DNA of 32,921 bases from an uncultured Pelagibacteraceae bacterium (GCA_902629585.1 CACORI010000010.1:1-32921), one strand, 5' to 3'. Counted from the first letter of the stretch, positions 8,030 to 16,677 are shown. Translations and numbers: made by a program. Notes: generated by a model from the sequence alone, not told the origin.

Positions 8030-8731
8030 ATGTTAAGAAATTTATTATTTAATACAATTTTTTTTTCAGGAATAATCTTAATATCAATAATATTTTTACC
8101 ATCTCTGATATTACCTCAAAAAGTTGTTATATTTGGAGGTAAATTAATGGGTTGGTGGGCAGGATTTTGTATAAAAATAATTTTATTTACTAAAATAGAA
8201 ATAGTGGGGAAAGAGAACATCATTAAAAATGAAAAATTTTTTATCGCAGCATCACATCAGTCTATGTTTGAAACATTCTTTTTGCAGACGGTTTTTAATT
8301 CACCTGTATTTATTCTTAAAAAAGAATTGTTATTTATTCCGGTATTCGGTTGGTATTTAAAAAAAATTGGTTCAATCTCTATAAAAAGAAACAAAATTGA
8401 CAGAGATAATTTAAGTTTTTTTGGTGATATAAATAAACTTATAAAAAAAACTCACAGACCTTTAATAATATTTCCTCAAGGAACAAGGGTTGATCCTGAT
8501 CAACGTCCCCAATTTAAAAAAGGAGCTGGACGTATTTTTGAAGAACTCAGAATTTCTTGTCAACCAATTGCAATTAATTCAGGGTATGTTTGGCCCAAGA
8601 AAGGTTTAAAAAAACCGAATAAAAAAATCACAATTTCAATCCTTCCAAGTCTTTCCCCTAACTTTAACAAAGAAGATTTTATAAAAACATTAGAGAAAAA
8701 TATTTATGCAGAGTTAGATAGAATTAATTAA
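8030..8731 (+). CDS. plsC: 1-acyl-glycerol-3-phosphate acyltransferase (PlsC family)
   Basis: This is a 233-residue membrane-associated acyltransferase that would acylate lysophosphatidic acid to phosphatidic acid. N-terminal hydrophobic segments (about 7-30 and 40-54) precede block I, H76-QSMF-E81, an HX4E variant of the classical HX4D catalytic motif. Block II is the region around ISIKRNKID and block III is IIFPQGTRVDP. HX4E is seen in alphaproteobacterial members, so the protein is probably active, though a role as a lyso-ornithine-lipid or other O-acyltransferase is not excluded. Its stop overlaps the convergent dnaN by 4 nt. Confidence 0.85.
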   Translation: MLRNLLFNTIFFSGIILISIIFLPSLILPQKVVIFGGKLMGWWAGFCIKIILFTKIEIVGKENIIKNEKFFIAASHQSMFETFFLQTVFNSPVFILKKELLFIPVFGWYLKKIGSISIKRNKIDRDNLSFFGDINKLIKKTHRPLIIFPQGTRVDPDQRPQFKKGAGRIFEELRISCQPIAINSGYVWPKKGLKKPNKKITISILPSLSPNFNKEDFIKTLEKNIYAELDRIN

Positions 8732-9840
8732 CCTTTCATTGGCATAACAACGTAGATGCTGTCAAAGTCACTTGGATCTTTAATTAAAGCTGGTGAACCA
8801 GTATCATTGAAAAAAATTTCAATACTATCACCCTCAAGTTGTGAGGCCACGTCAATCAAATATCTTGAATTAAAACTAATCTCTAAGTCATGATCAAATT
8901 TAACAACTAATGTTTCGTTTCCATCACCACTATTTGTGTTATTGACTGATAAATTTAAATTATCTTTTGTCAAAATAAACTTCACTCCATCTTTTTTATC
9001 AAGAGAAACTGAAGCAACTCTATCTACAGATCCTAAAAATGACTTAAGATCAAGTTCAAGTTTTTTTTGATTATTTTTTGGAATAACTTGTATATAATTT
9101 GGAAATTTACCATCGATTAATTTTGATATCAAAACACTATTATCTAGCTCAAATTTTATCTTAGATTTTGCATTGCAAACTTTTACATTTCCATCGTAAC
9201 TATCGAGCAAAGTGCAGAGTTGAAAAATTGTTTTTTTTGGCAATATTATCGGGTTAAAATTTATCTTATTCTCTAATCTAATTTTAGATATAGACATTCT
9301 ATGACTGTCTGTTGCAACAGCGGTCAGGTAGTATTTATCTTCAAATTCTGTTTGATGAAAATATATTCCACTTAGATAATGCCTTGTCTCATCACCTGAA
9401 ACAGAAAATTTGCATTTGTTTAATAATTTTAAAAGCTTTTTTGAGTAAATCACGAACTCATTTTCATCAAAATCTTCATCAGTTAAAGGAAATTCTGTTG
9501 GACTAATACAATTTAGATTAAATATTGATTTTTCTGACTCTAATTGCAATTTACTAACTTCTGTTAATGATAAGTTTATTTTTTTTCCAGAGGAAAATTT
9601 TCTTACTATATCATACATTATAGATGAAGTTGTTGTAGTTTTTCCCTCATTAATGACTTCTATATTATTAACCTTATGGATAAATATAAGATCTAAATCT
9701 GTAGCTGTAATTGTCAATTTTGAATTACTAGCATCTAACATTACATTGGATAAAATTGGCAATGTACTTCTTTTCTCAATTACTCCCTGGCAATAGTTTA
9801 GTGCTTGCTGTAAGTCTTGCTGATTTACATTAAATTTCAT
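8728..9840 (-). CDS. dnaN: DNA polymerase III beta subunit (sliding clamp)
   Basis: This ring-forming processivity clamp tethers Pol III to DNA. The 370 residues fit the three-domain bacterial clamp. Recognisable stretches are EKRSTLPILSNVML in domain 1, SGIYFH and VATDSHRMS in domain 2, FPNYIQVIP in the domain 2-3 region, FNSRYLIDV and the C-terminal VVMPMKG, close to the canonical MPMRL end that forms part of the protein-binding pocket. It follows dnaA with an 11-nt overlap, the classical dnaA-dnaN order, and converges on plsC with a 4-nt overlap. Confidence 0.97.
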   Translation of the reverse strand: MKFNVNQQDLQQALNYCQGVIEKRSTLPILSNVMLDASNSKLTITATDLDLIFIHKVNNIEVINEGKTTTTSSIMYDIVRKFSSGKKINLSLTEVSKLQLESEKSIFNLNCISPTEFPLTDEDFDENEFVIYSKKLLKLLNKCKFSVSGDETRHYLSGIYFHQTEFEDKYYLTAVATDSHRMSISKIRLENKINFNPIILPKKTIFQLCTLLDSYDGNVKVCNAKSKIKFELDNSVLISKLIDGKFPNYIQVIPKNNQKKLELDLKSFLGSVDRVASVSLDKKDGVKFILTKDNLNLSVNNTNSGDGNETLVVKFDHDLEISFNSRYLIDVASQLEGDSIEIFFNDTGSPALIKDPSDFDSIYVVMPMKG

Positions 9841-11251
9841 TTTCTTTATTGTTGTAAAGTATCTGATTTTTTAATTTATTAATATTTTCAACCATATTTG
9901 GATCTTGCTCTTTCAATTTTTCAATTGTTTTTACAGAATGTATAATGGTCGTATGATCTCGATTTGAAAACTCTCTACCAATCTCTGGTAATGATTTTGA
10001 TGTCAAAATTTTTGTTAAATAAATAGCTGTTTGTCTTGGTCTAACTAAATATCGAGATCTTCTTGATGATAACATTTCATTTTTACTAATTTTAAAAAAT
10101 TTACAAACTATTGTCTGAATTAAATCTATAGTTACCTTATTTTCAGTTAGATTGAGTAAATCTTTAAGAATAACTTTAGTTTCAGATATTTTTGGTACTT
10201 TACTGTAAATTCTTGAAAAAGAGATTACTCTATTTACTGCTCCAACTAACTCTCTAATACTATTGGTAATTTCATTACTAATATATTCTTGTATTTCAGA
10301 TGAAATTTTTATTTCGTCTGGATAAAGTTTGTTCAAATCATTTGATTTATATTCAACAATTTTTTTTCTTAATTCATAATCGGGCTTTTGAATATCAACA
10401 ACTAGACCACCAGAAAATCTTGATTTTATTCTTTCTTGAATTCTAGATAATTTATTTGGAGCTCGGTCAGCTGATACAACAATTTGTGAACCTTTATCAA
10501 GAAGTGCATTAAAGGTATGAAAAAACTCTTCCTGCATAGCTTCTTTACCATTCATAAACTGAATATCATCTATTAAAAGAATATCAGTGTTTCTAAAGTA
10601 TTCTTTAAATTTAACCATATCATTAGATTTAATAGACTTAACAAATTGATACATAAATCTCTCCGCAGAAATAAACATAACTTTATAATTTTTTTTTAAT
10701 TCAAGACCTATAGCATTCAACAAATGTGTTTTACCCATACCAACTCCTGCGTAAATATAAAGGGGATTGTAATGGGAAATATTTTCTGTAACTTTCAATG
10801 AAGCTTCGTAAGCAAGATTATTACTTGATCCAGTTAAAAAGTTTTCAAATCTTTTATTAGGATCGATACGATTGTATTGTAAATAGGAGTCTTTAATGAA
10901 AGAAACGTTCTCAATATTATCAAAATTATTTATATTATGATTAATTTGTCCTTTTTTATCTAATTTTTGATCTATTATTTTAAATTCAATACGTACAATA
11001 TCTTTTTTATAATTTTTAATAATTTGAAGTATTTGGTCTAAATATCTTGAAGTTATCCAATCCCTAATAAAGCGTGTGGGTACTGATAACAAAACATAGT
11101 TATTAAATTCTTCTATGTAATTAATTTTTTTTAACCAACTTTCATAAATTTCTCCGCCTAATTTATTTTTCATTTGATTTTGAATTATATTCCAATCTAA
11201 CTCTTGATTGTTTAAATTAATTTGGTTTTTATTAATAATTGTATTATTCAT
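9830..11251 (-). CDS. dnaA: Chromosomal replication initiator DnaA
   Basis: This 473-residue AAA+ protein binds and melts oriC. The N-terminal domain I (about 15-92) is followed by a low-complexity Asn-rich linker and then the ATPase core: Walker A GVGMGKTH (169-176), Walker B LLIDDIQF (from 225), the sensor region SADRAPNKL and SRFSGGLV. The C-terminal helix-turn-helix has the DnaA signature DHTTIIHSVKTIE (about 432-444). The start ATG gives a normal domain I; an out-of-frame ATG lies just upstream. A TATACT at 11279-11284 is a plausible -10 for a short leader. dnaN follows with an 11-nt overlap. Confidence 0.98.
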   Translation of the reverse strand: MNNTIINKNQINLNNQELDWNIIQNQMKNKLGGEIYESWLKKINYIEEFNNYVLLSVPTRFIRDWITSRYLDQILQIIKNYKKDIVRIEFKIIDQKLDKKGQINHNINNFDNIENVSFIKDSYLQYNRIDPNKRFENFLTGSSNNLAYEASLKVTENISHYNPLYIYAGVGMGKTHLLNAIGLELKKNYKVMFISAERFMYQFVKSIKSNDMVKFKEYFRNTDILLIDDIQFMNGKEAMQEEFFHTFNALLDKGSQIVVSADRAPNKLSRIQERIKSRFSGGLVVDIQKPDYELRKKIVEYKSNDLNKLYPDEIKISSEIQEYISNEITNSIRELVGAVNRVISFSRIYSKVPKISETKVILKDLLNLTENKVTIDLIQTIVCKFFKISKNEMLSSRRSRYLVRPRQTAIYLTKILTSKSLPEIGREFSNRDHTTIIHSVKTIEKLKEQDPNMVENINKLKNQILYNNKENEI

Positions 11252-11340
11252 ATTTCATAGGAAGAGACTCCACTTAGAAGTATATAAATAAATTTGCAAC
11301 AAATTATTCTTTAAAATAAAAAAAAAATTAAATCTATGAT

Positions 11341-11349
11341 TGTGTAAAA
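11341..11349 (-). promoter_or_regulatory. Near-consensus DnaA box
   Basis: The minus strand reads TTTTACACA, which matches the DnaA box TTATnCACA at all but one position. It lies about 90 nt upstream of the dnaA start codon and could serve autoregulation or origin function. In so AT-rich a spacer, a chance match is quite possible. Confidence 0.3.
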
Positions 11350-11527
11350 AAAAAATTTTCTAATTTTTCTTTGACAAATTTTTTTTTTATGTATTAAAAA
11401 AAAAAAAATAATTTATGGCTAAAAAAAACTAGAATAAAATTTCTGATTGAAAATAAAAAATATCAAATTATTAAATCTAAATATTGTGATTATTGATTAC
11501 AAAATCATACATGAAGCGTATGCTTTA

Positions 11528-11540
11528 AGTTGAATCAACT
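11528..11540. repeat. Perfect 6-1-6 inverted repeat after rpsT
   Basis: AGTTGA-A-TCAACT lies 14 nt beyond the rpsT stop codon. On the rpsT strand it is followed by a second small stem, AAGC-ATAC-GCTT (11514-11525 region). Neither is followed by a clear U-tract, so they are more likely mRNA 3'-end structure or a protein site than a standard intrinsic terminator. Confidence 0.4.
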
Positions 11541-11553
11541 AAAAGTATAACCT

Positions 11554-11814
11554 TTAGATTGAAGATATCTTTTTTGTCATCCTTGAAACGTTTCTAGATG
11601 CGTTTTGTTTTTTTATTACACCTGTTTTTGCAATTTTCATTAACTCTGAATTCAACTTAGGGAGGAATTTTAAAGCCTCCTCTTTTTTCTTACCCTCAAT
11701 AAGAATATTCATTTTTTTTAAAGCATTTCTGTATCTGCTTTTTCTTGATTTATTTACAGTGGTTTGTTTAGAAATTCTTCTGATTTTTTTAATTGCTGAT
11801 TTTGTGTTAGCCAT
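11554..11814 (-). CDS. rpsT: 30S ribosomal protein S20
   Basis: This 86-residue basic primary 16S-binding protein has the family pattern ANTKSAIKKIRRISKQ at the N-terminus, the RKSRYRNALKKM segment, and a C-terminal KTGVIKKQNASRNVSRMTKKI. The length matches bacterial S20. It sits between mutM and dnaA, a conserved alphaproteobacterial order. A strong candidate promoter (11824-11852) places the transcript start only a few nucleotides before the ATG, so the mRNA may be leaderless or nearly so; no Shine-Dalgarno sequence is present. Confidence 0.97.
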   Translation of the reverse strand: MANTKSAIKKIRRISKQTTVNKSRKSRYRNALKKMNILIEGKKKEEALKFLPKLNSELMKIAKTGVIKKQNASRNVSRMTKKISSI

Positions 11815-11823
11815 ATGCGCAGG

Positions 11824-11852
11824 GGTATAACTTGAGAATTAATATGGGTCAA
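11824..11852 (-). promoter_or_regulatory. Candidate rpsT promoter
   Basis: The minus strand reads TTGACC (11847-11852), a 17-bp spacer, then TATACC (11824-11829), close to sigma-70 consensus with ideal spacing. It occupies the 50-bp gap between the mutM stop and the rpsT start. Transcription would begin around 11817-11818, just 3-5 nt before the ATG. Confidence 0.6.
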
Positions 11853-11864
11853 TCAAATAATTAT

Positions 11865-12728
11865 TTATTTTTGACAAGAATTACAAAAAAAAGTTGATCT
11901 ACTAGATATAATTTTTTTTTTTATTTTTCCTTTACATCTATCTCTCTTACAATTTAGCCCTTCTCTTGAATAAACGTTAAAATTGTCCTGAAAGCTTCCT
12001 AAATTTCCATTTATGTTTTTGAAATCTTTTATACTTGACCCTCCTTTTTTAATTGCTTTAAGAAGGACTTTTTTTGAGTTTTTAACTATCAGTTTACACT
12101 CATTTATATTAAGTAATTTTGCTTTTTTGTTTGGATTAATTTTACTCAAAAATAGAATCTCACTTGCATAAATATTTCCAATTCCAGACACAAATGATTG
12201 ATCAATTAAAAAATTTTTTAGATTTTTATTTTTTCCCTTAAAAAAAGAAAAAACATATTTTGAATTAAATTTTTTATTAAAAGGTTCATATCCATATTTT
12301 TTAAACTTTTCAATCAAATTTATTTTGTTTTTTATTATTTGAAAAAAACCAAAACGTCTTGGATCGTTATAAATTAATTTTATATTTTCAAAAATTATTT
12401 CAACGTGATTATGTTTTTTTGGAAGAAATGGTGAATGATAAAAGCTTGTGTTAGTCAATATTGATTTTTTTTTCTTATTAAGTATGTGAATAGTGCCTGA
12501 CATGCCTAAATGTATTAGGCAATAGTTATCACCCGATAAATATAAAATGATATATTTTGAAAATCTCTCTATTTTTAGAATCTTTTTATGCCTTAAAAAA
12601 CTTTCAAAATTTAATGGAATTTTAAATCGTAAATTTCTATTTCTAACAATTACTTTTTTAACTTTTTGATAAGAAATATTTTTATTTAAAGATTGTTTTA
12701 TAACTTCTACTTCTGGTAATTCTGGCAT
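11865..12728 (-). CDS. mutM: Formamidopyrimidine-DNA glycosylase (Fpg/MutM)
   Basis: This bifunctional glycosylase/AP lyase removes 8-oxoguanine and ring-opened purines. Its 287 residues begin with the catalytic MPELPEVE (Pro2 nucleophile, Glu3), which fixes the start. K58 lies in the RFSKY motif, HLGMSG is at 73-78, and DPRRFGFF and FVSGIGNIYASE (H2TH domain) follow. The C-terminal zinc finger is C260-x4-C265-x16-C282-x2-C285 with the DNA-contacting RSTFFC; the first pair is spaced Cx4C rather than the usual Cx2C. It is divergent from ubiE (31-bp gap). Confidence 0.96.
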   Translation of the reverse strand: MPELPEVEVIKQSLNKNISYQKVKKVIVRNRNLRFKIPLNFESFLRHKKILKIERFSKYIILYLSGDNYCLIHLGMSGTIHILNKKKKSILTNTSFYHSPFLPKKHNHVEIIFENIKLIYNDPRRFGFFQIIKNKINLIEKFKKYGYEPFNKKFNSKYVFSFFKGKNKNLKNFLIDQSFVSGIGNIYASEILFLSKINPNKKAKLLNINECKLIVKNSKKVLLKAIKKGGSSIKDFKNINGNLGSFQDNFNVYSREGLNCKRDRCKGKIKKKIISSRSTFFCNSCQK

Positions 12729-12759
12729 TTAATACTATATTGATTATATAAATTTAAAT

Positions 12760-13464
12760 ATGCAACAATTTCTTCAAAATAAAAAAGGTCTAGTTCAAAG
12801 TGTTTTTGACCGAGTTTACGACAAATACGATCTTATGAACGATTTCATGTCACTAGGGATTCACAGAGCTTGGAAAAGAAACCTTATCAATATGATGAAC
12901 CCTGGTTCTAACAAAAAATTAATTGATGTAGCATGTGGAACTGGAGATATCGGGAAGCTTTTTTTAGACTCTACGATTAATAACCCAGAAATTACTTGTG
13001 TTGATCCTAATACAGGGATGATTTCAAAAGGGAAAGAAAAATTGATAAAACATAAAAATATTAAGTGGATAGTTGCACCAGCAGAAAATTTACCTGTACC
13101 AGATAATACATACGATTTTTATACTATTAGTTTCGGCTTAAGAAATACAAAAAGCTTAGATAAATCTCTTTCAGAAGCTTTGAGAGTGCTCAAACCAGGT
13201 GGTCGATTTTTATGTTTAGAATTTTCCAAAATTCAAAATTCTAATTTAGATTTTATTTATAGAAGTTATTCCAAACTAATACCACTAGTAGGAAATTTAA
13301 TAGTTGGAGAAAAAAAACCATACGAGTATTTAGTTGATAGCATCCAAAAATTTTTAAATCAGGAAGAATTACTTTCTTTGATGAATAAAAAACAATTTAA
13401 AAATTGTACTTATCAAAATTTATCAGGTGGGATTGTTTGTATACACAGTGGGTGGAAATTCTAA
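12760..13464 (+). CDS. ubiE: Ubiquinone biosynthesis C-methyltransferase UbiE
   Basis: This SAM-dependent methyltransferase methylates the benzoquinol ring in ubiquinone synthesis (and demethylmenaquinone where present). It has 234 residues: the N-terminal FDRVYDKYDLMNDFMSLG signature, SAM motif I DVACGTGD (56-63), the FGLRN motif (125-129) and ALRVLKPGGRFLCLEFSK. It leads the plus-strand cluster ubiE-ubiB-coaBC-dut-moeB-SH3. Its TAA stop shares one base with the ubiB ATG (TAATG), suggesting coupled translation. No menaquinone genes are in the window, so ubiquinone is the likely product. Confidence 0.96.
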   Translation: MQQFLQNKKGLVQSVFDRVYDKYDLMNDFMSLGIHRAWKRNLINMMNPGSNKKLIDVACGTGDIGKLFLDSTINNPEITCVDPNTGMISKGKEKLIKHKNIKWIVAPAENLPVPDNTYDFYTISFGLRNTKSLDKSLSEALRVLKPGGRFLCLEFSKIQNSNLDFIYRSYSKLIPLVGNLIVGEKKPYEYLVDSIQKFLNQEELLSLMNKKQFKNCTYQNLSGGIVCIHSGWKF

Positions 13465-15032
13465 TGATAAAAAAAATAATAACATTATTTAAATTGGGAA
13501 GAAAAGTAGCAAAGTCAGATATACTTAAGATACTATCAAAATTTCAAGATCCACCAGTTACTGTAAAAATTTTATTTAAGGTATTAGCTTTTTCTTTCAG
13601 CAAGAATGAAACAATGAATAAAAATCAAAATGAAGGTGAGCGATTGTCTAGTTCTTTACAATCAATGGGAACAACTTTTATCAAACTTGGACAATTTCTT
13701 GCTACAAGACCTGATATTATTGGAGAAGAATTATCTAAAGAACTTGAAAATTTACAAGATAAACTGCCACCTTTTCAAATTGATCAAGCAAAAGAAATTA
13801 TAAAAAAAGATCTTGGTGAAGATACTTTCAATTCAATAATAAATTTAAGTGAACCAATTGCAGCTGCTTCTATTGCACAAGTACATAAGGCCCAAATTAA
13901 TGACAACGGCACGATCAAAGATGTTGCAATTAAAATTTTAAGACCAGATATAAAAAAAATATTCAATGAAGAAATAGATGCTATGATGCTATTTGCATTT
14001 ATAATCGAGTCTTTAGTTAAAAAAACAAAAAGATTAAAATTAGTTGAAGTTGTTTTCCTACTTAAAGAAATAACAAATCTTGAGATGGATCTCAGATTTG
14101 AAGCAGCCGCCGCAAACGAATATGCTGAAAATACAAAAAATGATGTAGGATTTAGAGTACCTCAAATTTATTGGAATTTTACTAGCGGAAACGTGATGAC
14201 TTTAGATTGGGTTGATGGAGTATCAATTAGAGAAACAGAAGAACTTAAAAAAAGAAATATCAATACAAATAAAATTGCTGAGGATATTATTCAAAATTTT
14301 TTAAGACATGCTGTTAGAGATGGTTTTTTTCATGCGGACATGCATCAAGGAAATATTTTTATAGATGAGAGCGGACAGATAGTTCCAATTGATTTTGGTA
14401 TAATGGGTAGACTTGATAAAATTAGTAAAAGATTCTTAGCTGAAATACTTTTTGGTTTTATACAAAGAGACTATAAAAAGGTTGCTGAAGTGCATCTTGC
14501 TGCAGGTCTTGTGCCAAAAACAGTCCCTTTAAATGATCTTGCTCAAGCTCTAAGATCAATAGGAGAGCCTATTTTTGGTCAGGCAGTAAAAGATATATCT
14601 GGTGGTCGATTGTTGAAACAATTATTTGATGTTACTGAAAAATTTAATATGCAAACTCAACCTCAGTTATTAATGTTGCAAAAAACAATGGTAGTAGTTG
14701 AAGGTGTTGCTAGAAAATTAAACCCTGACACCAACATTTGGACAACTTCAAAGCCAGTTCTCGAAAGTTGGTTAAAGGAAACAAAAGATCCACTAACTAC
14801 TTTAAATGAGACAATACAAAACACATCTGAGGTTTTAAAGCGTCTTCCTGAATTCCCAGAAATAATGGACAAGGCAAATCAAGCATTGACATATCTTGCA
14901 AGTGGGCAAATACCTCAAAATTCTAATTCATATAATGAATTAAATAATAAAAAATCTGAAATGTTAGCGTTTAGAAATCAATCAATAATTGGGATATTAA
15001 TTCTTGTAATTGTTGGTTTATTAGTATTTTAA
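13464..15032 (+). CDS. ubiB: Ubiquinone biosynthesis atypical kinase/ATPase UbiB
   Basis: This is a 522-residue member of the ABC1/ADCK/UbiB family, an ATPase that supports the membrane ubiquinone-synthesis complex. It shows the KxGQ motif (KLGQ, 74-77), the Ala-rich nucleotide loop AAASIAQVH (133-141), the ATP lysine in VAIK (157), the catalytic-loop HADMHQGN (290-297) and DFG (310-312). A C-terminal hydrophobic segment (about 503-522) anchors it in the membrane. The ATG at 13464 is preferred over an in-frame ATG at 13404 because it overlaps the ubiE stop as TAATG, while the longer form would add 20 residues encoded within ubiE. Confidence 0.95.
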   Translation: MIKKIITLFKLGRKVAKSDILKILSKFQDPPVTVKILFKVLAFSFSKNETMNKNQNEGERLSSSLQSMGTTFIKLGQFLATRPDIIGEELSKELENLQDKLPPFQIDQAKEIIKKDLGEDTFNSIINLSEPIAAASIAQVHKAQINDNGTIKDVAIKILRPDIKKIFNEEIDAMMLFAFIIESLVKKTKRLKLVEVVFLLKEITNLEMDLRFEAAAANEYAENTKNDVGFRVPQIYWNFTSGNVMTLDWVDGVSIRETEELKKRNINTNKIAEDIIQNFLRHAVRDGFFHADMHQGNIFIDESGQIVPIDFGIMGRLDKISKRFLAEILFGFIQRDYKKVAEVHLAAGLVPKTVPLNDLAQALRSIGEPIFGQAVKDISGGRLLKQLFDVTEKFNMQTQPQLLMLQKTMVVVEGVARKLNPDTNIWTTSKPVLESWLKETKDPLTTLNETIQNTSEVLKRLPEFPEIMDKANQALTYLASGQIPQNSNSYNELNNKKSEMLAFRNQSIIGILILVIVGLLVF

Positions 15033-15040
15033 TTCACGAG

Positions 15041-16240
15041 ATGGAAAACTTAAAAGATAAAAGGATATTACTTATAATTTGTGGCGGGATTTCAGCTTAT
15101 AAAAGCCTTGAGTTAATAAGAATATTTAAGAAAAATAATTGTAAAATTAGAACAATATTAACTAAAAGTTCTAAAGAATTTATAACACCATTGTCTGTTG
15201 CATCTTTATCTCAAGGAAAAGTTTATGATGATCTTTTTGACGTAGAGAATGAAACAGAAATGGATCATATTACTTTATCAAGATGGGCTGACATAATTTT
15301 AATTAATCCTACCACAGCAAACACTATTTCAAAATTAGCTAAAGGAACTTCTGAAGATTTAGCATCAACAGTGGTCTTAGCATCAAATAAACCAATTTTT
15401 TTAGTTCCTGCAATGAACGTAAGAATGTGGGAGCATCCTTCAACAAAAGAAAATTTAAAAATTTTAAAAAGATATTCATATAAGATAATTGGGCCAGAAA
15501 CTGGTCAAATGGCATGTGGAGAATATGGAGAAGGTAGAGTAACAGAGCCCTTAAAAGTTGCAGAAAAAATTGACGAATACTTTTCTAATTTAAAAAAAAA
15601 TAGAAGATTAAAAGCTTTGGTTACTGCTGGTCCCACAAATGAATATATAGATCCAGTGAGATTTATTTCAAACAAATCAAGTGGAAAACAAGGATATGAA
15701 ATAGCAAAATCACTCTATAAAAACGGTTATCAAACTACTTTAATTTCAGGTCCAACAAACCTTGAAATTGATGAAAATATTAATCTTATAAAAGTCGAAA
15801 CAGCAGAGGAAATGTTTAATGAAACTCAAAGAAATTTACCTGTAGATGTTGCTATTTTTTCTGCAGCTGTTGGTGATTTTAAAATTAAAAAAAGATTAGG
15901 TGTAAAGATCAAAAAACAAGATGAATTAGTTCTTAAATTAGAAAAAAACATAGATATTTTAGATTATGTATCTAAACATAATTCAATGAGACCTAGATTA
16001 GTAATAGGTTTTGCTGCTGAAACTAATGATATTGAAAAAAATTCTTTAGACAAATTAAATAAAAAAAACTGTGACTGGATAATAGCCAATGATGTATCAA
16101 AAAAAGAGATTGGTTTTAGCTCTGATCAAAATGAAGTAACCATTTATTACAAAGATAATAAAAAAGAAAAACTTACGAAAAAAAATAAATCTTTAATTTC
16201 TGATGAAATTATCAATAGAGTTAATAATTTTATAAATTAA
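15041..16240 (+). CDS. coaBC: Bifunctional phosphopantothenoylcysteine decarboxylase/synthetase
   Basis: This makes 4'-phosphopantetheine for coenzyme A. The N-terminal CoaC flavoprotein domain (about 1-185) has GGISAYKSLE, H76 in DHITLSRWAD, the AMNVRMW motif (124-130) and C159 in GPETGQMACGEYGEGR. The C-terminal CoaB domain starts near residue 190 with ALVTAGPTNEYIDPVRF and contains SNKSSGKQG and, near the end, ANDVSKKEIGFSSDQNEV. The 399-residue length is normal for the fusion. It starts 8 nt after ubiB and shares one base with dut (TAATG). CoA supply links it to the fatty-acid genes elsewhere in the window. Confidence 0.97.
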   Translation: MENLKDKRILLIICGGISAYKSLELIRIFKKNNCKIRTILTKSSKEFITPLSVASLSQGKVYDDLFDVENETEMDHITLSRWADIILINPTTANTISKLAKGTSEDLASTVVLASNKPIFLVPAMNVRMWEHPSTKENLKILKRYSYKIIGPETGQMACGEYGEGRVTEPLKVAEKIDEYFSNLKKNRRLKALVTAGPTNEYIDPVRFISNKSSGKQGYEIAKSLYKNGYQTTLISGPTNLEIDENINLIKVETAEEMFNETQRNLPVDVAIFSAAVGDFKIKKRLGVKIKKQDELVLKLEKNIDILDYVSKHNSMRPRLVIGFAAETNDIEKNSLDKLNKKNCDWIIANDVSKKEIGFSSDQNEVTIYYKDNKKEKLTKKNKSLISDEIINRVNNFIN

Positions 16241-16677
16241 TGGTAAAAGTTTTAATTAAAAGGATAAATTCAGAAGTAGAACTACCTTCTTATAAAACAA
16301 GTGGTGCATCAGGAATGGACTTAATGGCGTTCATAGGTTCTCCAATTGTTATAAAACCTAATACATCTAAATTAATTCCGACTGGTATATCCCTAGCATT
16401 TCCAGAGGGATATGAGATACAAATAAGACCTCGCTCAGGATTAGCTGCAAAAAAAAATATTAGTGTTCTAAACACCCCTGGAACTGTTGATAGTGATTAT
16501 AGGGGAGAAATAAAGGTAATAATCTTTAACCATGGTAAAGATGATTTTATAGTCAACAATAAAGATCGTATTGCTCAAATGATTTTAGCCCCTGTAATAA
16601 AAATGGAGCTTGAAAAAACCGAAAGGTTGCCTGAAACTATAAGAGGTGAGGGAGGATTTGGCTCAACTGGAAAATGA
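16240..16677 (+). CDS. dut: dUTP diphosphatase (trimeric dUTPase)
   Basis: This hydrolyses dUTP to dUMP and PPi, keeping uracil out of DNA. All five dUTPase motifs are visible in 145 residues: ASGMDL (23-28), RPRSGLA (63-69), GTVDSDYRGEI (81-91, with the catalytic Asp and uracil-pocket Tyr), RIAQM (110-114) and the C-terminal P-loop-like GEGGFGSTGK (136-145). Its ATG overlaps the coaBC stop by 1 nt and its stop overlaps the next ATG as ATGA, so it is embedded in a tightly coupled operon. The coaBC-dut order is widespread in proteobacteria. Confidence 0.98.
   Translation: MVKVLIKRINSEVELPSYKTSGASGMDLMAFIGSPIVIKPNTSKLIPTGISLAFPEGYEIQIRPRSGLAAKKNISVLNTPGTVDSDYRGEIKVIIFNHGKDDFIVNNKDRIAQMILAPVIKMELEKTERLPETIRGEGGFGSTGK

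Larger units (their letters stand above)
11252..11553. other. 302-bp AT-rich dnaA-rpsT spacer
   Basis: This is one of the few long non-coding stretches in the window and is extremely AT-rich, with a 13-A run at 11396-11408 and several T/A tracts. It holds the dnaA upstream region (possible -10 TATACT, 11279-11284, minus strand), one near-consensus DnaA box (11341-11349), and small inverted repeats downstream of rpsT (11513-11540). I see no convincing ORF or structured RNA. It could be part of an origin, but one 8/9 DnaA box is weak support, and many alphaproteobacteria keep oriC away from dnaA. Confidence 0.6.

Noticed and set aside
11371-11408. Plus-strand TTGACA with AT-rich downstream, possible small RNA promoter
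   Set aside because: No acceptable -10 at proper spacing (best TTAAAA or TATTAA), no terminator, and no gene downstream on that strand; likely chance in A/T tracts.
13404-13463. Upstream in-frame ubiB start
   Set aside because: It lies entirely inside ubiE and adds 20 residues unlike UbiB; the TAATG overlap at 13464 is the normal operon junction.
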